64,000 nt of DNA from Phaeobacter sp. G2 (GTDB lineage Bacteria; Pseudomonadota; Alphaproteobacteria; Rhodobacterales; Rhodobacteraceae), in the NCBI GenBank assembly GCA_025163595.1, contig CP104100.1:868001-932000 (forward strand), read 5' to 3'. The notes under the pieces are model-generated. The model did no database searches. It was not told the origin of the DNA and saw only the letters and a list, made by a program, of their open reading frames with translations. The first letter of the stretch is position 1. Each line of letters begins with the position of its first letter. Position numbers and translations under genes: made by a program. This document shows, piece after piece, positions 54,273 to 62,457 of the stretch.

Positions 54273-54746
54273 TCAGATGCACTTGAAATAATCAAAGGGT
54301 TCAAGACAGTCCTGGCAGCGCCAGTGAGCCTTACAGGGGGTGGAGCCAAACTGGCTCACACGGGTGACATTCTTGCTTTGGCAATTGGGGCAGCGTTCCG
54401 GGCCGCCAGCGGCCTGCGGTGGGGCAATGCCAAATTCTTCCAGTTTTGCGCGGCCCTTTTCAGACATCCAATCGGTGGTCCAGGGCGGCGAGATCTGGGT
54501 TTTGAGCTGGATCTTATCCAGGCCGTGATCGCGCAGCGCTGTCTCAATATCCAGGTTGATGATCGCGGTGGCGGGGCAGCCGGAATAGGTGGGCGTGACC
54601 GAGACCACCAGGGTGTCCCCCTGCCATTCCACGCCGCGAATGATGCCCAGATCCACCAGGCTGATCACCGGAATTTCCGGATCGGGCACAGCGTCGAGCC
54701 ATTCCCAGATCTGGTCCACGCTTGGCTGAGTAGTAACTTGGCTCAT
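54273..54746 (-). CDS. paaD: Phenylacetate epoxidase-associated protein PaaD
   Basis: DUF59 protein thought to help mature or assemble the epoxidase. 157 residues: DUF59 domain (DPEIPVISLVDLGIIRGVE and VTPTYSGCPATAII) then a C-terminal four-Cys zinc ribbon CPNCQSKN...CQDCLEP. Start at 54746 (MSQVTTQPSV). Upstream are two hairpins between paaC and paaD. Confidence 0.92.
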   Translation of the reverse strand: MSQVTTQPSVDQIWEWLDAVPDPEIPVISLVDLGIIRGVEWQGDTLVVSVTPTYSGCPATAIINLDIETALRDHGLDKIQLKTQISPPWTTDWMSEKGRAKLEEFGIAPPQAAGGPERCPNCQSKNVTRVSQFGSTPCKAHWRCQDCLEPFDYFKCI

Positions 54747-54812
54747 GCGGTTATCCTCTTTGGCACGCTTGCCCGGACGATAGGCTGGGTAGCCCCGGCC
54801 CTCCCCGACAAA

Positions 54813-54860
54813 CCAGAGATGTGTCTCTGGCAAAGGGAAGGGGGTTTTCCCCCCACCCGA
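54813..54860. other. Two hairpins between paaC and paaD
   Basis: CCAGAGA/TCTCTGG (54813-54819, 54824-54830) and GGGGG-TTTT-CCCCC-like structure at about 54842-54856. Within the paa operon they could tune the paaC/paaD message ratio. Confidence 0.45.
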
Positions 54861-54895
54861 GGTCGGGAGCTGCCCTCAGATTATTGCTTTCAGAC

Positions 54896-55669
54896 TTACC
54901 AGCTGGCGCCGGGATAGGCCCGTTGCAGCCATTGCATATGGGTCAACAGATGGCCTAGGTGCTCGGTATGCATGGCGCCAGTGCGGCCACCTTTGTGGGC
55001 AAAGTCGCTGTCCGGAATGGTCAGGGTGGCCTCTGTCAGAACCCGCTTGATCAGCACGTCATAATCGGCGCGCAGCGAGGCCGGATCCGGGGCGATACCA
55101 GCCTTGACCATGGCAGCATCGACCGGGTCAGAGGTGAACATCTCGCCGACATAGGGCCAAAGATAATCCAGCGCTGTCTGCATGAAATCATGGCTTTGCG
55201 CCGTGCCGTCGCCCAGGCCCACAACCGTATCGGCAGAGCGTTCCAGGTGATAGGTCACCTCTTTGCTGGTCTTGGCAGCGATCGCGGCAATGCGGTCATC
55301 CGAGGATTTCATCAGATGCCCCAACTGGATCGAATGCCAGGCGTCAAACAGGAACTGGCGCATCAGGGTGCGGCCAAAATCCTCGTTTGGGACTTCAACC
55401 AGCAGCAGGTTGCGGAAATCCCAGACATCGCGCAGAAACGCCAGATCGTCAGCGGATTTTCCCTCGCCCTGAACTTCACCGGCGAGACCCAGCCACATCT
55501 GGGTCTGACCAATCAGATCCAGCGCGGTATTTGCCAGGGCAATGTCTTCTTCCAGCACCGGCGCGTGGCCACACCATTCGCTGACCCGATGGCCAAGGAT
55601 CAGGGTATTGTCGCCCATGCGCAGCAGGAACTGAAACAGGGCCTCATTATCTGTGAGAGGGGCCGCCAT
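54896..55669 (-). CDS. paaC: Phenylacetyl-CoA epoxidase subunit PaaC
   Basis: Structural partner of PaaA in the epoxidase core. 257 residues, all-alpha. Blocks are HRVSEWCGHAPVLEEDIALAN, WDFRNLLLVEVPNEDFG and AWHSIQLGHLMKSSDDRI. Its start overlaps the paaB stop by one base. Confidence 0.94.
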   Translation of the reverse strand: MAAPLTDNEALFQFLLRMGDNTLILGHRVSEWCGHAPVLEEDIALANTALDLIGQTQMWLGLAGEVQGEGKSADDLAFLRDVWDFRNLLLVEVPNEDFGRTLMRQFLFDAWHSIQLGHLMKSSDDRIAAIAAKTSKEVTYHLERSADTVVGLGDGTAQSHDFMQTALDYLWPYVGEMFTSDPVDAAMVKAGIAPDPASLRADYDVLIKRVLTEATLTIPDSDFAHKGGRTGAMHTEHLGHLLTHMQWLQRAYPGASW

Positions 55670-55953
55670 TACATCGCCCCCACTTCGTCGGGGATGTCAA
55701 AGAAGGTCGGATGACGATAGACCTTGCTTTCAGAAGGCTCATAGAGCGGGCCTTTGTCGCTGGGCGAGGAGGCGGCGATATGGTTGGCTTCAACCACCCA
55801 GATCGACACGCCCTCATTGCGGCGGGTGTAGACGTCGCGGGCGTTTTTGATTGCCATTTCTGCGTCCGGCGCATGCAAGGAGCCGACGTGACGGTGGCTC
55901 ATGCCATGCTGACCACGGATAAAGATTTCCCAGAGGGGCCATTCGTTTTTCAT
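55669..55953 (-). CDS. paaB: Phenylacetyl-CoA epoxidase subunit PaaB
   Basis: Small bridging subunit of the epoxidase, 94 residues. WEIFIRGQHGMSHRHVGSLHAPDAEMA is the family core. It follows the DUF3291 gene by four bases. Confidence 0.94.
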   Translation of the reverse strand: MKNEWPLWEIFIRGQHGMSHRHVGSLHAPDAEMAIKNARDVYTRRNEGVSIWVVEANHIAASSPSDKGPLYEPSESKVYRHPTFFDIPDEVGAM

Positions 55954-55957
55954 GTGA

Positions 55958-56437
55958 TTACTCCGCTGCTACGGTGCTGCATTGTGCGCTGCGCCAGCGC
56001 GTGGCTTGGGGGAGATGTGACCAGCCAAAGGCGTGATCACTGTTGCCATGGGCATCGAGATGGGCAAGCCGATCCATGGCTTCCTCAACACTGGGAGTTG
56101 TTCCGGGGTCTACCCACCACATGGCAAAATGCATGGAATCCAGCATGTTGAACCATTCGTCGCGGCGTTGGTAAAACTGCCGATGGATGGTGCCCCAGAC
56201 AAATGTCTCCAGGTTTTCAACCCGGTCCCAGGTCGAAACATTCACGATGACGCGTGGGTCATTCATCACCAGCGTGTCAGTGGCATTGCCGCTGTCATCG
56301 GTATAGCGCCACTGAAACCCGTCGGAACGTTCCGCAATGCCGTTTATCTTGTCCAAAGCGTTCATGAAAGGCGCAACACGCTGATCATCAGAATCGTGTT
56401 TCAACCGGGCGATATTGATTTCAGCCAGGTGTTTCAT
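55958..56437 (-). CDS. DUF3291 protein in the paa operon
   Basis: A 159-residue DUF3291 protein, starting [15 protein letters not shown] at 56437. The family has a dimeric alpha-beta barrel-like fold with the WEN/FVW blocks ([15 protein letters not shown]). It overlaps the paaA stop by four bases, so it is cotranscribed with paaA and paaB, an unusual position. Possible role in handling a reactive intermediate is speculation. Confidence 0.75.
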   Translation of the reverse strand: MKHLAEINIARLKHDSDDQRVAPFMNALDKINGIAERSDGFQWRYTDDSGNATDTLVMNDPRVIVNVSTWDRVENLETFVWGTIHRQFYQRRDEWFNMLDSMHFAMWWVDPGTTPSVEEAMDRLAHLDAHGNSDHAFGWSHLPQATRWRSAQCSTVAAE

Positions 56438-57411
56438 TCTGCGGCAACCTTGGCCGCGGCTTTCTTGCGGGCATGGGCCAGCAGGCCATCCCGCACCCAT
56501 TGGCCGTCTTTCCAGGCCTTGTTGCGGGCCGCCAGCCGATCAGTGTTACAGGGGCCATTGCCCTTGATCACGTCAAAGAACTCGGACCAGTCGGGGTCAG
56601 AGTAGTCATAGTGACCGCGCTCTTCGTTCCATTTGATGCCTTCGTCAGGCAGGTCGAGCCCGAGATATTCGATCTGCGGCACGGTCTGATCGACAAATTT
56701 TTGGCGCAGCTCGTCATTGGTGTTCATCTTGATCTTCCAGGCCATCGACTGGGTCGAATGCACGGAATCTGCATCCGAGGGACCAAACATCATCAGTGCC
56801 GGGAACCACAGGCGATTGACCGCATCCTGGGCCATCTTCTTTTGCGCAGGGGTGCCGGTAGCCATCTTGCGGATAGCGTCAAACCCCTGACGCGCGTGAA
56901 AGCTCTCTTCCTTGCAGACCCGGATCATGGCGCGGGAATAGGGACCAAACGAAGTCCGCTGCAATGGCACCTGGTTCATGATGGCAGCGCCATCCACCAG
57001 CCAGCCCACCGCGCCCATATCGGCCCAGTTCAGGGTTGGGTAGTTGAAGATGGAGGAATATTTCATCCGCCCATCCAGCAGCATCTCGGTCAGCTCATCG
57101 CGGCTCACCCCCAGGGTTTCGGCGGCACAGTAAAGGTAGAGACCGTGACCGGCTTCATCCTGTACCTTGGCCAGGAGGATCGCCTTGCGCTCCAGGGTGG
57201 GCGCGCGGGTGATCCAGTTGCCCTCAGGCAGCTGGCCGACGATTTCCGAATGGGCATGCTGACCGATCTGGCGGATCAGGGTCTTGCGGTATCCCGCAGG
57301 CATCCAATCCTTTGGTTCGATCTTTTCACCGGCATCAATGCGGGCCTGAAAAGCGGCCAGCTTTTCCGGATCATCGGTGCTCGCTTCGGATTGTACCATC
57401 TGTGCATACAT
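56434..57411 (-). CDS. paaA: Phenylacetyl-CoA epoxidase subunit PaaA
   Basis: Catalytic diiron subunit that epoxidises phenylacetyl-CoA. 325 residues. [18 protein letters not shown] contains the diiron-binding Glu/His pair, and the four-helix core is complete. First paa structural gene, 30 bases after the thiolase gene. Confidence 0.95.
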   Translation of the reverse strand: MYAQMVQSEASTDDPEKLAAFQARIDAGEKIEPKDWMPAGYRKTLIRQIGQHAHSEIVGQLPEGNWITRAPTLERKAILLAKVQDEAGHGLYLYCAAETLGVSRDELTEMLLDGRMKYSSIFNYPTLNWADMGAVGWLVDGAAIMNQVPLQRTSFGPYSRAMIRVCKEESFHARQGFDAIRKMATGTPAQKKMAQDAVNRLWFPALMMFGPSDADSVHSTQSMAWKIKMNTNDELRQKFVDQTVPQIEYLGLDLPDEGIKWNEERGHYDYSDPDWSEFFDVIKGNGPCNTDRLAARNKAWKDGQWVRDGLLAHARKKAAAKVAAE

Positions 57412-57441
57412 GACTTGCTCCTCCCGTATTGGGTTGCTGGC

Positions 57442-58644
57442 TTAAACGCGTTCCAGGATCAGGGCGGTGCCCTGACCAACGCCGACACACATGGTGCACA
57501 GCGCATAGCGCCCACCGGTGCGTTGCAGTTGATAGGCGGCTGTCAGCACCAAACGGGCGCCGGACATGCCAAGAGGGTGACCGATGGCAATGGCGCCACC
57601 GTTGGGGTTCACATGGGCCGCGTCATCGGCGACGCCCAGTTCACGCAGTGTCGCAATCCCCTGCGAGGCAAAGGCCTCGTTCAGCTCGATCACATCCATC
57701 TGATCAATGGTCAGGCCGGTGCGGGCCAGCACTTTGCGGGTGGCAGGCACCGGGCCAATGCCCATGACGCGGGGCTCAACCCCGGCGGCGGCCATGCCGA
57801 CGATGCGCGCCATTGGCTTTAGGCCGTTTTTGGCGGCTGCGGCCTCGTTTGCCATCAGGATGGCGGCGGCACCGTCATTGACGCCAGAGGCATTGCCGGC
57901 GGTCACGGTCAGGTCAGGGCCATTGACGCCTTTCAGCTTGGCCAGTTTGTCGGCGCCGGTGCCGGGGCGGGGGTGCTCGTCGGTGTCGACAATCAGCGGA
58001 TCCCCTTTGCGCTGGGGCACGGATACGGGCGTGATTTCATCGTTAAAGATGCCAGCCTCATGGGCGGCGGCCCAGCGGGCCTGGCTGCGGGCGGCAAAGG
58101 CATCCTGGTCTTCGCGGCTGATGCCATAATCGGTGGCAACATTGTCGGCAGTCTGTGGCATCGAGTCGGTGCCATACATTGCCTGCATCTTCTTGTTCAC
58201 AAAGCGCCAGCCGATGGTGGTGTCATAGACCGCATTGGCGCGGGTAAAAGCCGAAGTCGCCTTGGGCATTACAAAAGGCGCGCGGCTCATGCTTTCGACA
58301 CCGCCAGCGATGGCCATGTCATAGTCACCCGCGCGGATCCCCCGTGAGGCCATTCCCACGGCGTCCATTCCAGAGGCACAGAGCCGGTTGATGGTGGTGC
58401 CGGGCACATCTACAGGCAGACCCGCCAACAGGGCCGCCATGCGGGCCACGTTGCGGTTGCTTTCGCCGGCCTGGTTGGCGTCGCCAAAGATCACGTCGTC
58501 AATGCTGGCCCAGTCAACCTGCGGATTGCGCGCCGCAAGGGCCGCAATGGGTGAGGCTGCCAAGTCATCGGTACGCACCTGAGACAAGGCACCGCCATAG
58601 CGGCCAATTGGGGTTCGGGTGGCATCGCAGATGAATGCATCCAT
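57442..58644 (-). CDS. paaJ: 3-oxoadipyl-CoA/3-oxo-5,6-dehydrosuberyl-CoA thiolase
   Basis: Last step of phenylacetate breakdown, cleaving 3-oxoadipyl-CoA to succinyl-CoA and acetyl-CoA. 400 residues. The nucleophilic Cys is in NRLCASGMDAVG, the second in ALCTMCVGVGQG, and the His in GHPLGMSGARL. It is the first gene of the minus-strand paa operon, divergent from the AtuA-like gene. pcaF from the beta-ketoadipate pathway shares the family, so either name fits. Confidence 0.9.
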   Translation of the reverse strand: MDAFICDATRTPIGRYGGALSQVRTDDLAASPIAALAARNPQVDWASIDDVIFGDANQAGESNRNVARMAALLAGLPVDVPGTTINRLCASGMDAVGMASRGIRAGDYDMAIAGGVESMSRAPFVMPKATSAFTRANAVYDTTIGWRFVNKKMQAMYGTDSMPQTADNVATDYGISREDQDAFAARSQARWAAAHEAGIFNDEITPVSVPQRKGDPLIVDTDEHPRPGTGADKLAKLKGVNGPDLTVTAGNASGVNDGAAAILMANEAAAAKNGLKPMARIVGMAAAGVEPRVMGIGPVPATRKVLARTGLTIDQMDVIELNEAFASQGIATLRELGVADDAAHVNPNGGAIAIGHPLGMSGARLVLTAAYQLQRTGGRYALCTMCVGVGQGTALILERV

Positions 58645-58923
58645 GGTGTTCGCGTCTCCTGAATTATCGGCAAAATAAGCCGACCGTGGGGTCGGTGTTA
58701 TGCCTCTTGGTGATTCGTGGCAAGTAAAACGTAACGATTTATCGCATAGATCCGTAATCCTGTAACGTATTGGTGGGAGCTTAGTGACTTAACGTCGTCA
58801 AGAGCCACGGGCAGATTTAGGTTGCAGGCAGGGACATGCTTAGCCCAGATTAAAACAGAACGATCGGTCTGTTCAGGGCTTTCAGGTCGGTATTGTCCTG
58901 TAACCTGCCAGAAGGGGGAGAGA
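58645..58923. promoter_or_regulatory. Divergent promoter region between paaJ and the AtuA-like gene
   Basis: 279 bases that must hold promoters for both directions. It includes a 20-bp TetR-type palindrome (58854-58873) and two GTAACG-like copies near 58735-58775. Confidence 0.6.
58854..58873. promoter_or_regulatory. TetR-type operator-like palindrome
   Basis: AACAGAACGATCGGTCTGTT has only one mismatched pair in its 20-bp dyad and centres on CGATCG, similar to TetR-family sites with ACCGAnnTCGGT cores (PaaR or AtuR-like). It ends 50 bp before the AtuA-like start. Confidence 0.5.
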
Positions 58924-60729
58924 ATGTCACAGCATTTGCGCATTGGTGGTGCCAGTGGTTTCTGGGGAGATTCAAGCGTTGCGACGGCGCAGCTTTTGGC
59001 CTCTCCGGGGCTCGATTTTATTGTCTATGACTACCTTGCCGAAATCACCATGGCGATCCTGGCGCGGGCGCGGGCCAAAGACCCCGAGACGGGCTATGCC
59101 ACAGATTTTGTCAGCGCGGCTATGGCACCAAACCTTGCCGAGATTGCCAAGCAAGGCGTGCGAATTGTGTCTAACGCCGGTGGTATGAACCCAAAGGCCT
59201 GCGCGGCGGCTCTGGAGGCCGAGATCAAAAAGCAGGGGGTCACGCTAAAGGTTGCTGTCGTCACCGGCGATGATCTATTGGCCCAGGCAGAGCAGATCGT
59301 CGAGGCCGCACCACGGGACATGTTTCGGGGCACATCTTTGCCACCGGTGGACAAGATTGCCAGTATCAACGCCTATCTTGGCGCCTTTCCCATTGCCGCC
59401 GCGCTGGATCGCGGCGCCGATATTGTGGTGACCGGGCGCTGTGTCGACAGTGCGGTGACTCTGGGCGCGGCAATTCATCATTTTGGCTGGACCGCCACTG
59501 ATCTGGATGCCTTGGCCGGCGGTAGCCTGGCCGGGCATATTCTGGAATGCGGCCCGCAGGCCACCGGTGGCAATTTCACCGACTGGCGCTTGGTGGCAGA
59601 AAACCTGGCAGAGATCGGCTATCCCATCGCTGAGATCCGCCGGGATGGCAGCTTTGAGGTGAGCAAGCCGGAAGGCACAGGCGGGTTGGTTTCACGCGGG
59701 ACCGTCGGCGAACAGATGCTCTATGAAATCGGCGATCCACAGGCCTATCTGTTGCCGGATGTGGCTTGTGATTTCTCTGAGGTGGTGTTGCAGGAGGTCG
59801 CGCCGGACCGGGTTCTGGTCTCAGGTGCGCGGGGGCTGGGAGTGCCAGACAGTTACAAGACCTGCCTGACCTGGGCCGATGGCTTTCGCTCGGGACATAT
59901 TTTCACCTTCTATGGTCTGGAAGCCGAAGAGAAGGCTCAGCTCTTTGCCGATACGGTGTTAAAGCGCTGCCGCGCGGCGCTGCAGCGCATGCAGGCGCCG
60001 GATTACACCGATGTCAGTGTGGAACTGCTGGGCACTGAAAGCCAGTTTGGCAACAAGCGCGACCTGCCCCCCCAGCGTGAGGTGGCGGTCAAGATTGCGG
60101 TACGCCACCAGGAGGCCCGCGCCGTGGCCCTGTTTCTGAAAGAGGCCACCGGTCTGGGTCTGGCAACACCGCCGGGGTTGAGCGGCTTTGCGGGGGCGCG
60201 GCCCAAGCCCTCGCCGGTGCTGGCGCTGTTCTCCTACCTTACCCCCAAGCCGCAGGTTCAGCAGCGCCTGCTGGACGAGGCGGGCGAGGTGCAGTGCCCG
60301 GAGGTCAAAGGTCCTGCTGTGGCTGTGACACCGCGGCCAAACCTGCCGCAGGCCCCGCAGGCGGCAACCTATGTCCAGGTGCCCCTGGTCGACCTGGCCT
60401 GGGCCCGCAGCGGCGACAAGGGCGATATCGCCAATATCGGCGTGATGGCACGCGATCCCGCCTGGATGCCCTGGATCTGGGCGGGTCTGACGCCAGCGCA
60501 TTTGCACCAGGTGTTTGACCATTTCCTGGAAGGGGCCGGGGCGGAGGCGATAGAGCGGTTCTACCTGCCTGGCTCTGCCTCGATGAATATCCTTTTGCAC
60601 GGCGCGCTAGGCGGTGGCGGCACCTCGTCCCTGCGCAATGACCCGCAGGCCAAGGGCTATGCCCAGCTGCTGCTGGCGGCACCTATCGCAGTCGATGCGG
60701 ATCTGCTGGCACGGCTGCGGGGGGAATGA
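58924..60729 (+). CDS. AtuA family (DUF1446) protein
   Basis: A 601-residue protein of the AtuA family, which is linked to acyclic terpene and branched acyl-CoA catabolism. It starts MSQHLRIGGASGFWGDSS with a GGGGGAG site upstream, and DLAWARSGDKGDIANIGVMARDP is conserved near the C-terminus. The biochemical role is unknown. It lies upstream of carboxylase subunits, as in atu clusters. Confidence 0.85.
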   Translation: MSQHLRIGGASGFWGDSSVATAQLLASPGLDFIVYDYLAEITMAILARARAKDPETGYATDFVSAAMAPNLAEIAKQGVRIVSNAGGMNPKACAAALEAEIKKQGVTLKVAVVTGDDLLAQAEQIVEAAPRDMFRGTSLPPVDKIASINAYLGAFPIAAALDRGADIVVTGRCVDSAVTLGAAIHHFGWTATDLDALAGGSLAGHILECGPQATGGNFTDWRLVAENLAEIGYPIAEIRRDGSFEVSKPEGTGGLVSRGTVGEQMLYEIGDPQAYLLPDVACDFSEVVLQEVAPDRVLVSGARGLGVPDSYKTCLTWADGFRSGHIFTFYGLEAEEKAQLFADTVLKRCRAALQRMQAPDYTDVSVELLGTESQFGNKRDLPPQREVAVKIAVRHQEARAVALFLKEATGLGLATPPGLSGFAGARPKPSPVLALFSYLTPKPQVQQRLLDEAGEVQCPEVKGPAVAVTPRPNLPQAPQAATYVQVPLVDLAWARSGDKGDIANIGVMARDPAWMPWIWAGLTPAHLHQVFDHFLEGAGAEAIERFYLPGSASMNILLHGALGGGGTSSLRNDPQAKGYAQLLLAAPIAVDADLLARLRGE

Positions 60730-60823
60730 TGTATCACAATAAAAAGATGCAGCAGGATCTCTGGTGCGCTGGTCGCGGCTTTGGGGCTGCGATTTCTACG
60801 ATCAACCCGATGAGGACATGTGG

Positions 60824-62440
60824 ATGAAGGCTTTTCAAAGCAGGATCAATACCGCCAGCGACAGCTATGCCCAGAACCGCGCCGATATGCTGGCGCAGGT
60901 GGACCGGATGCGCAGCTTGGAAGCCCGTGCTGCAGCAAAATCAGAGCAGCGTCGCCCGGTGTTTGATAAACGCGGCCAGCTGTCGCCACGGGAACGTCTG
61001 GCGGCCTTGCTCGACCCGGGCTTGCCATTTCTTGAGCTCTACAACATGGCCTCCTATCTGGTGGACGACCCGGATCCTGAGACCTCGATCCCCGGGGCCT
61101 CGATCATTCTGGGGATTGGCTATGTGGCTGGGGTGCGTTGCATGGTCTTTGTGGATGATGCCGGCATCAATGCCGGGGCAATGACCGGCAAATCGGTGGA
61201 TAAGGCGCTGGGCGCCATTGATATCGCGTTGAAGCAAAAGCTGCCCTTTGTGCATCTGGTTGAAAGCGCCGGTGCAGATCTGACCCGCTACACGGTTGAG
61301 CTCTGGGCCCATGGCGGCGGCATGTTTGCCGGTCTGGCGCGGCTCTCGGCGGCGGGCAATCCGGTGATCACCGTTCTGCACGGGGCCTCGACCGCTGGCG
61401 GCGCCTATCAGCCGGGGCTGTCGGACTATGTGATCGGGGTTAAGGGCAACGGTATGGCGATGCTGGCCGGGGCGGCGCTGGTTCAGGCCGCAACCGGAGA
61501 AATCGCCGAGGATGCCGACCTGGGCGGCGCCGAGATGCACGCAGAGGTCACCGGCCTGGTGGAATACCTCGCCGAGGATGATGCCCATGGTCTGGAGATT
61601 GCCCGCGATGTGGTGGCCGGTCTGGGCTGGCAAAACTGCGCCGACCCCGCCGTCGCCTATGATCCGCCCAAATATGACAGCGAGGAGTTGGCCGGGGCCA
61701 TCCCGGCGGACTACCGCAAACCCTATGACATGCGCGAGCTGGCCGCGCGGCTGGTGGATGGCTCTCGGCTGCGGGATTTCAAGCCGGATTATGGCCCGGC
61801 GCTGGTCTGCCTGCAGGCGCATATCATGGGCCAGCCCGTCGGCATTCTTGGCAATAACGGCCCCATTGATCCTGACGGTGCCACCAAGGCAACGCATTTC
61901 CTGCAGGTGATGGATCAGGCGGGCACCCCGGTGATCTTTCTGGGCAATACCACCGGCTATATGGTTGGTACCGCCTATGAGCGCGCGGGCATGATCAAAC
62001 ATGGCTCCAAGATGATCCAGGCGGTGACCAACCTGCGGGTGCCCAAGATCTCGCTCTATACCGGGGCCAGTTTTGGCGCCGGCAACTATGGCATGTGTGG
62101 TCATGCCTTTGGCGCGGATTTCCTGTTCACCTGGCCCAATGCCATGACCGGGGTGATGGGGGGCGAACAGGCGGCTCTGACCATGGAACAGGTGGCGCGG
62201 CGCACCGCTGCGCGCAAAGGCATCCCGGTGGACGAAGCCCGCCTGGCCAAGCAAAGCGCCGGGATCGCGGCGCATTTTGATAGTCAGTCGGATGCGTTTT
62301 TCACCTCCGGGCGGATGCTGGACATGGGCATGATTGATCCGCGCGACAGCCGGGAGGTGATTGGTTTTTGTCTCGCCACCTGCAGGGAGGCGCGCCGCCG
62401 TGATCTCAACCCCAATGCCTTTGGCGTGGGGCGGGCCTGA
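60824..62440 (+). CDS. Acyl-CoA carboxylase, carboxyltransferase (beta) subunit
   Basis: Carboxyltransferase half of a biotin-dependent acyl-CoA carboxylase (methylcrotonyl/geranyl/propionyl-CoA type). 538 residues. Crotonase-fold blocks are SAGADLTRYTVELW, VLHGASTAGGAYQPGLSD and TTGYMVGTAYERAGMIKHGSKM. The start at 60824 (MKAFQSRINTAS) was preferred because GAGG lies eight bases before it; 60818 is an alternative. AtuC-like by context, but substrate is unproved. Confidence 0.9.
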   Translation: MKAFQSRINTASDSYAQNRADMLAQVDRMRSLEARAAAKSEQRRPVFDKRGQLSPRERLAALLDPGLPFLELYNMASYLVDDPDPETSIPGASIILGIGYVAGVRCMVFVDDAGINAGAMTGKSVDKALGAIDIALKQKLPFVHLVESAGADLTRYTVELWAHGGGMFAGLARLSAAGNPVITVLHGASTAGGAYQPGLSDYVIGVKGNGMAMLAGAALVQAATGEIAEDADLGGAEMHAEVTGLVEYLAEDDAHGLEIARDVVAGLGWQNCADPAVAYDPPKYDSEELAGAIPADYRKPYDMRELAARLVDGSRLRDFKPDYGPALVCLQAHIMGQPVGILGNNGPIDPDGATKATHFLQVMDQAGTPVIFLGNTTGYMVGTAYERAGMIKHGSKMIQAVTNLRVPKISLYTGASFGAGNYGMCGHAFGADFLFTWPNAMTGVMGGEQAALTMEQVARRTAARKGIPVDEARLAKQSAGIAAHFDSQSDAFFTSGRMLDMGMIDPRDSREVIGFCLATCREARRRDLNPNAFGVGRA

Positions 62441-62457
62441 TGGGAGAGGAGCAGAAT

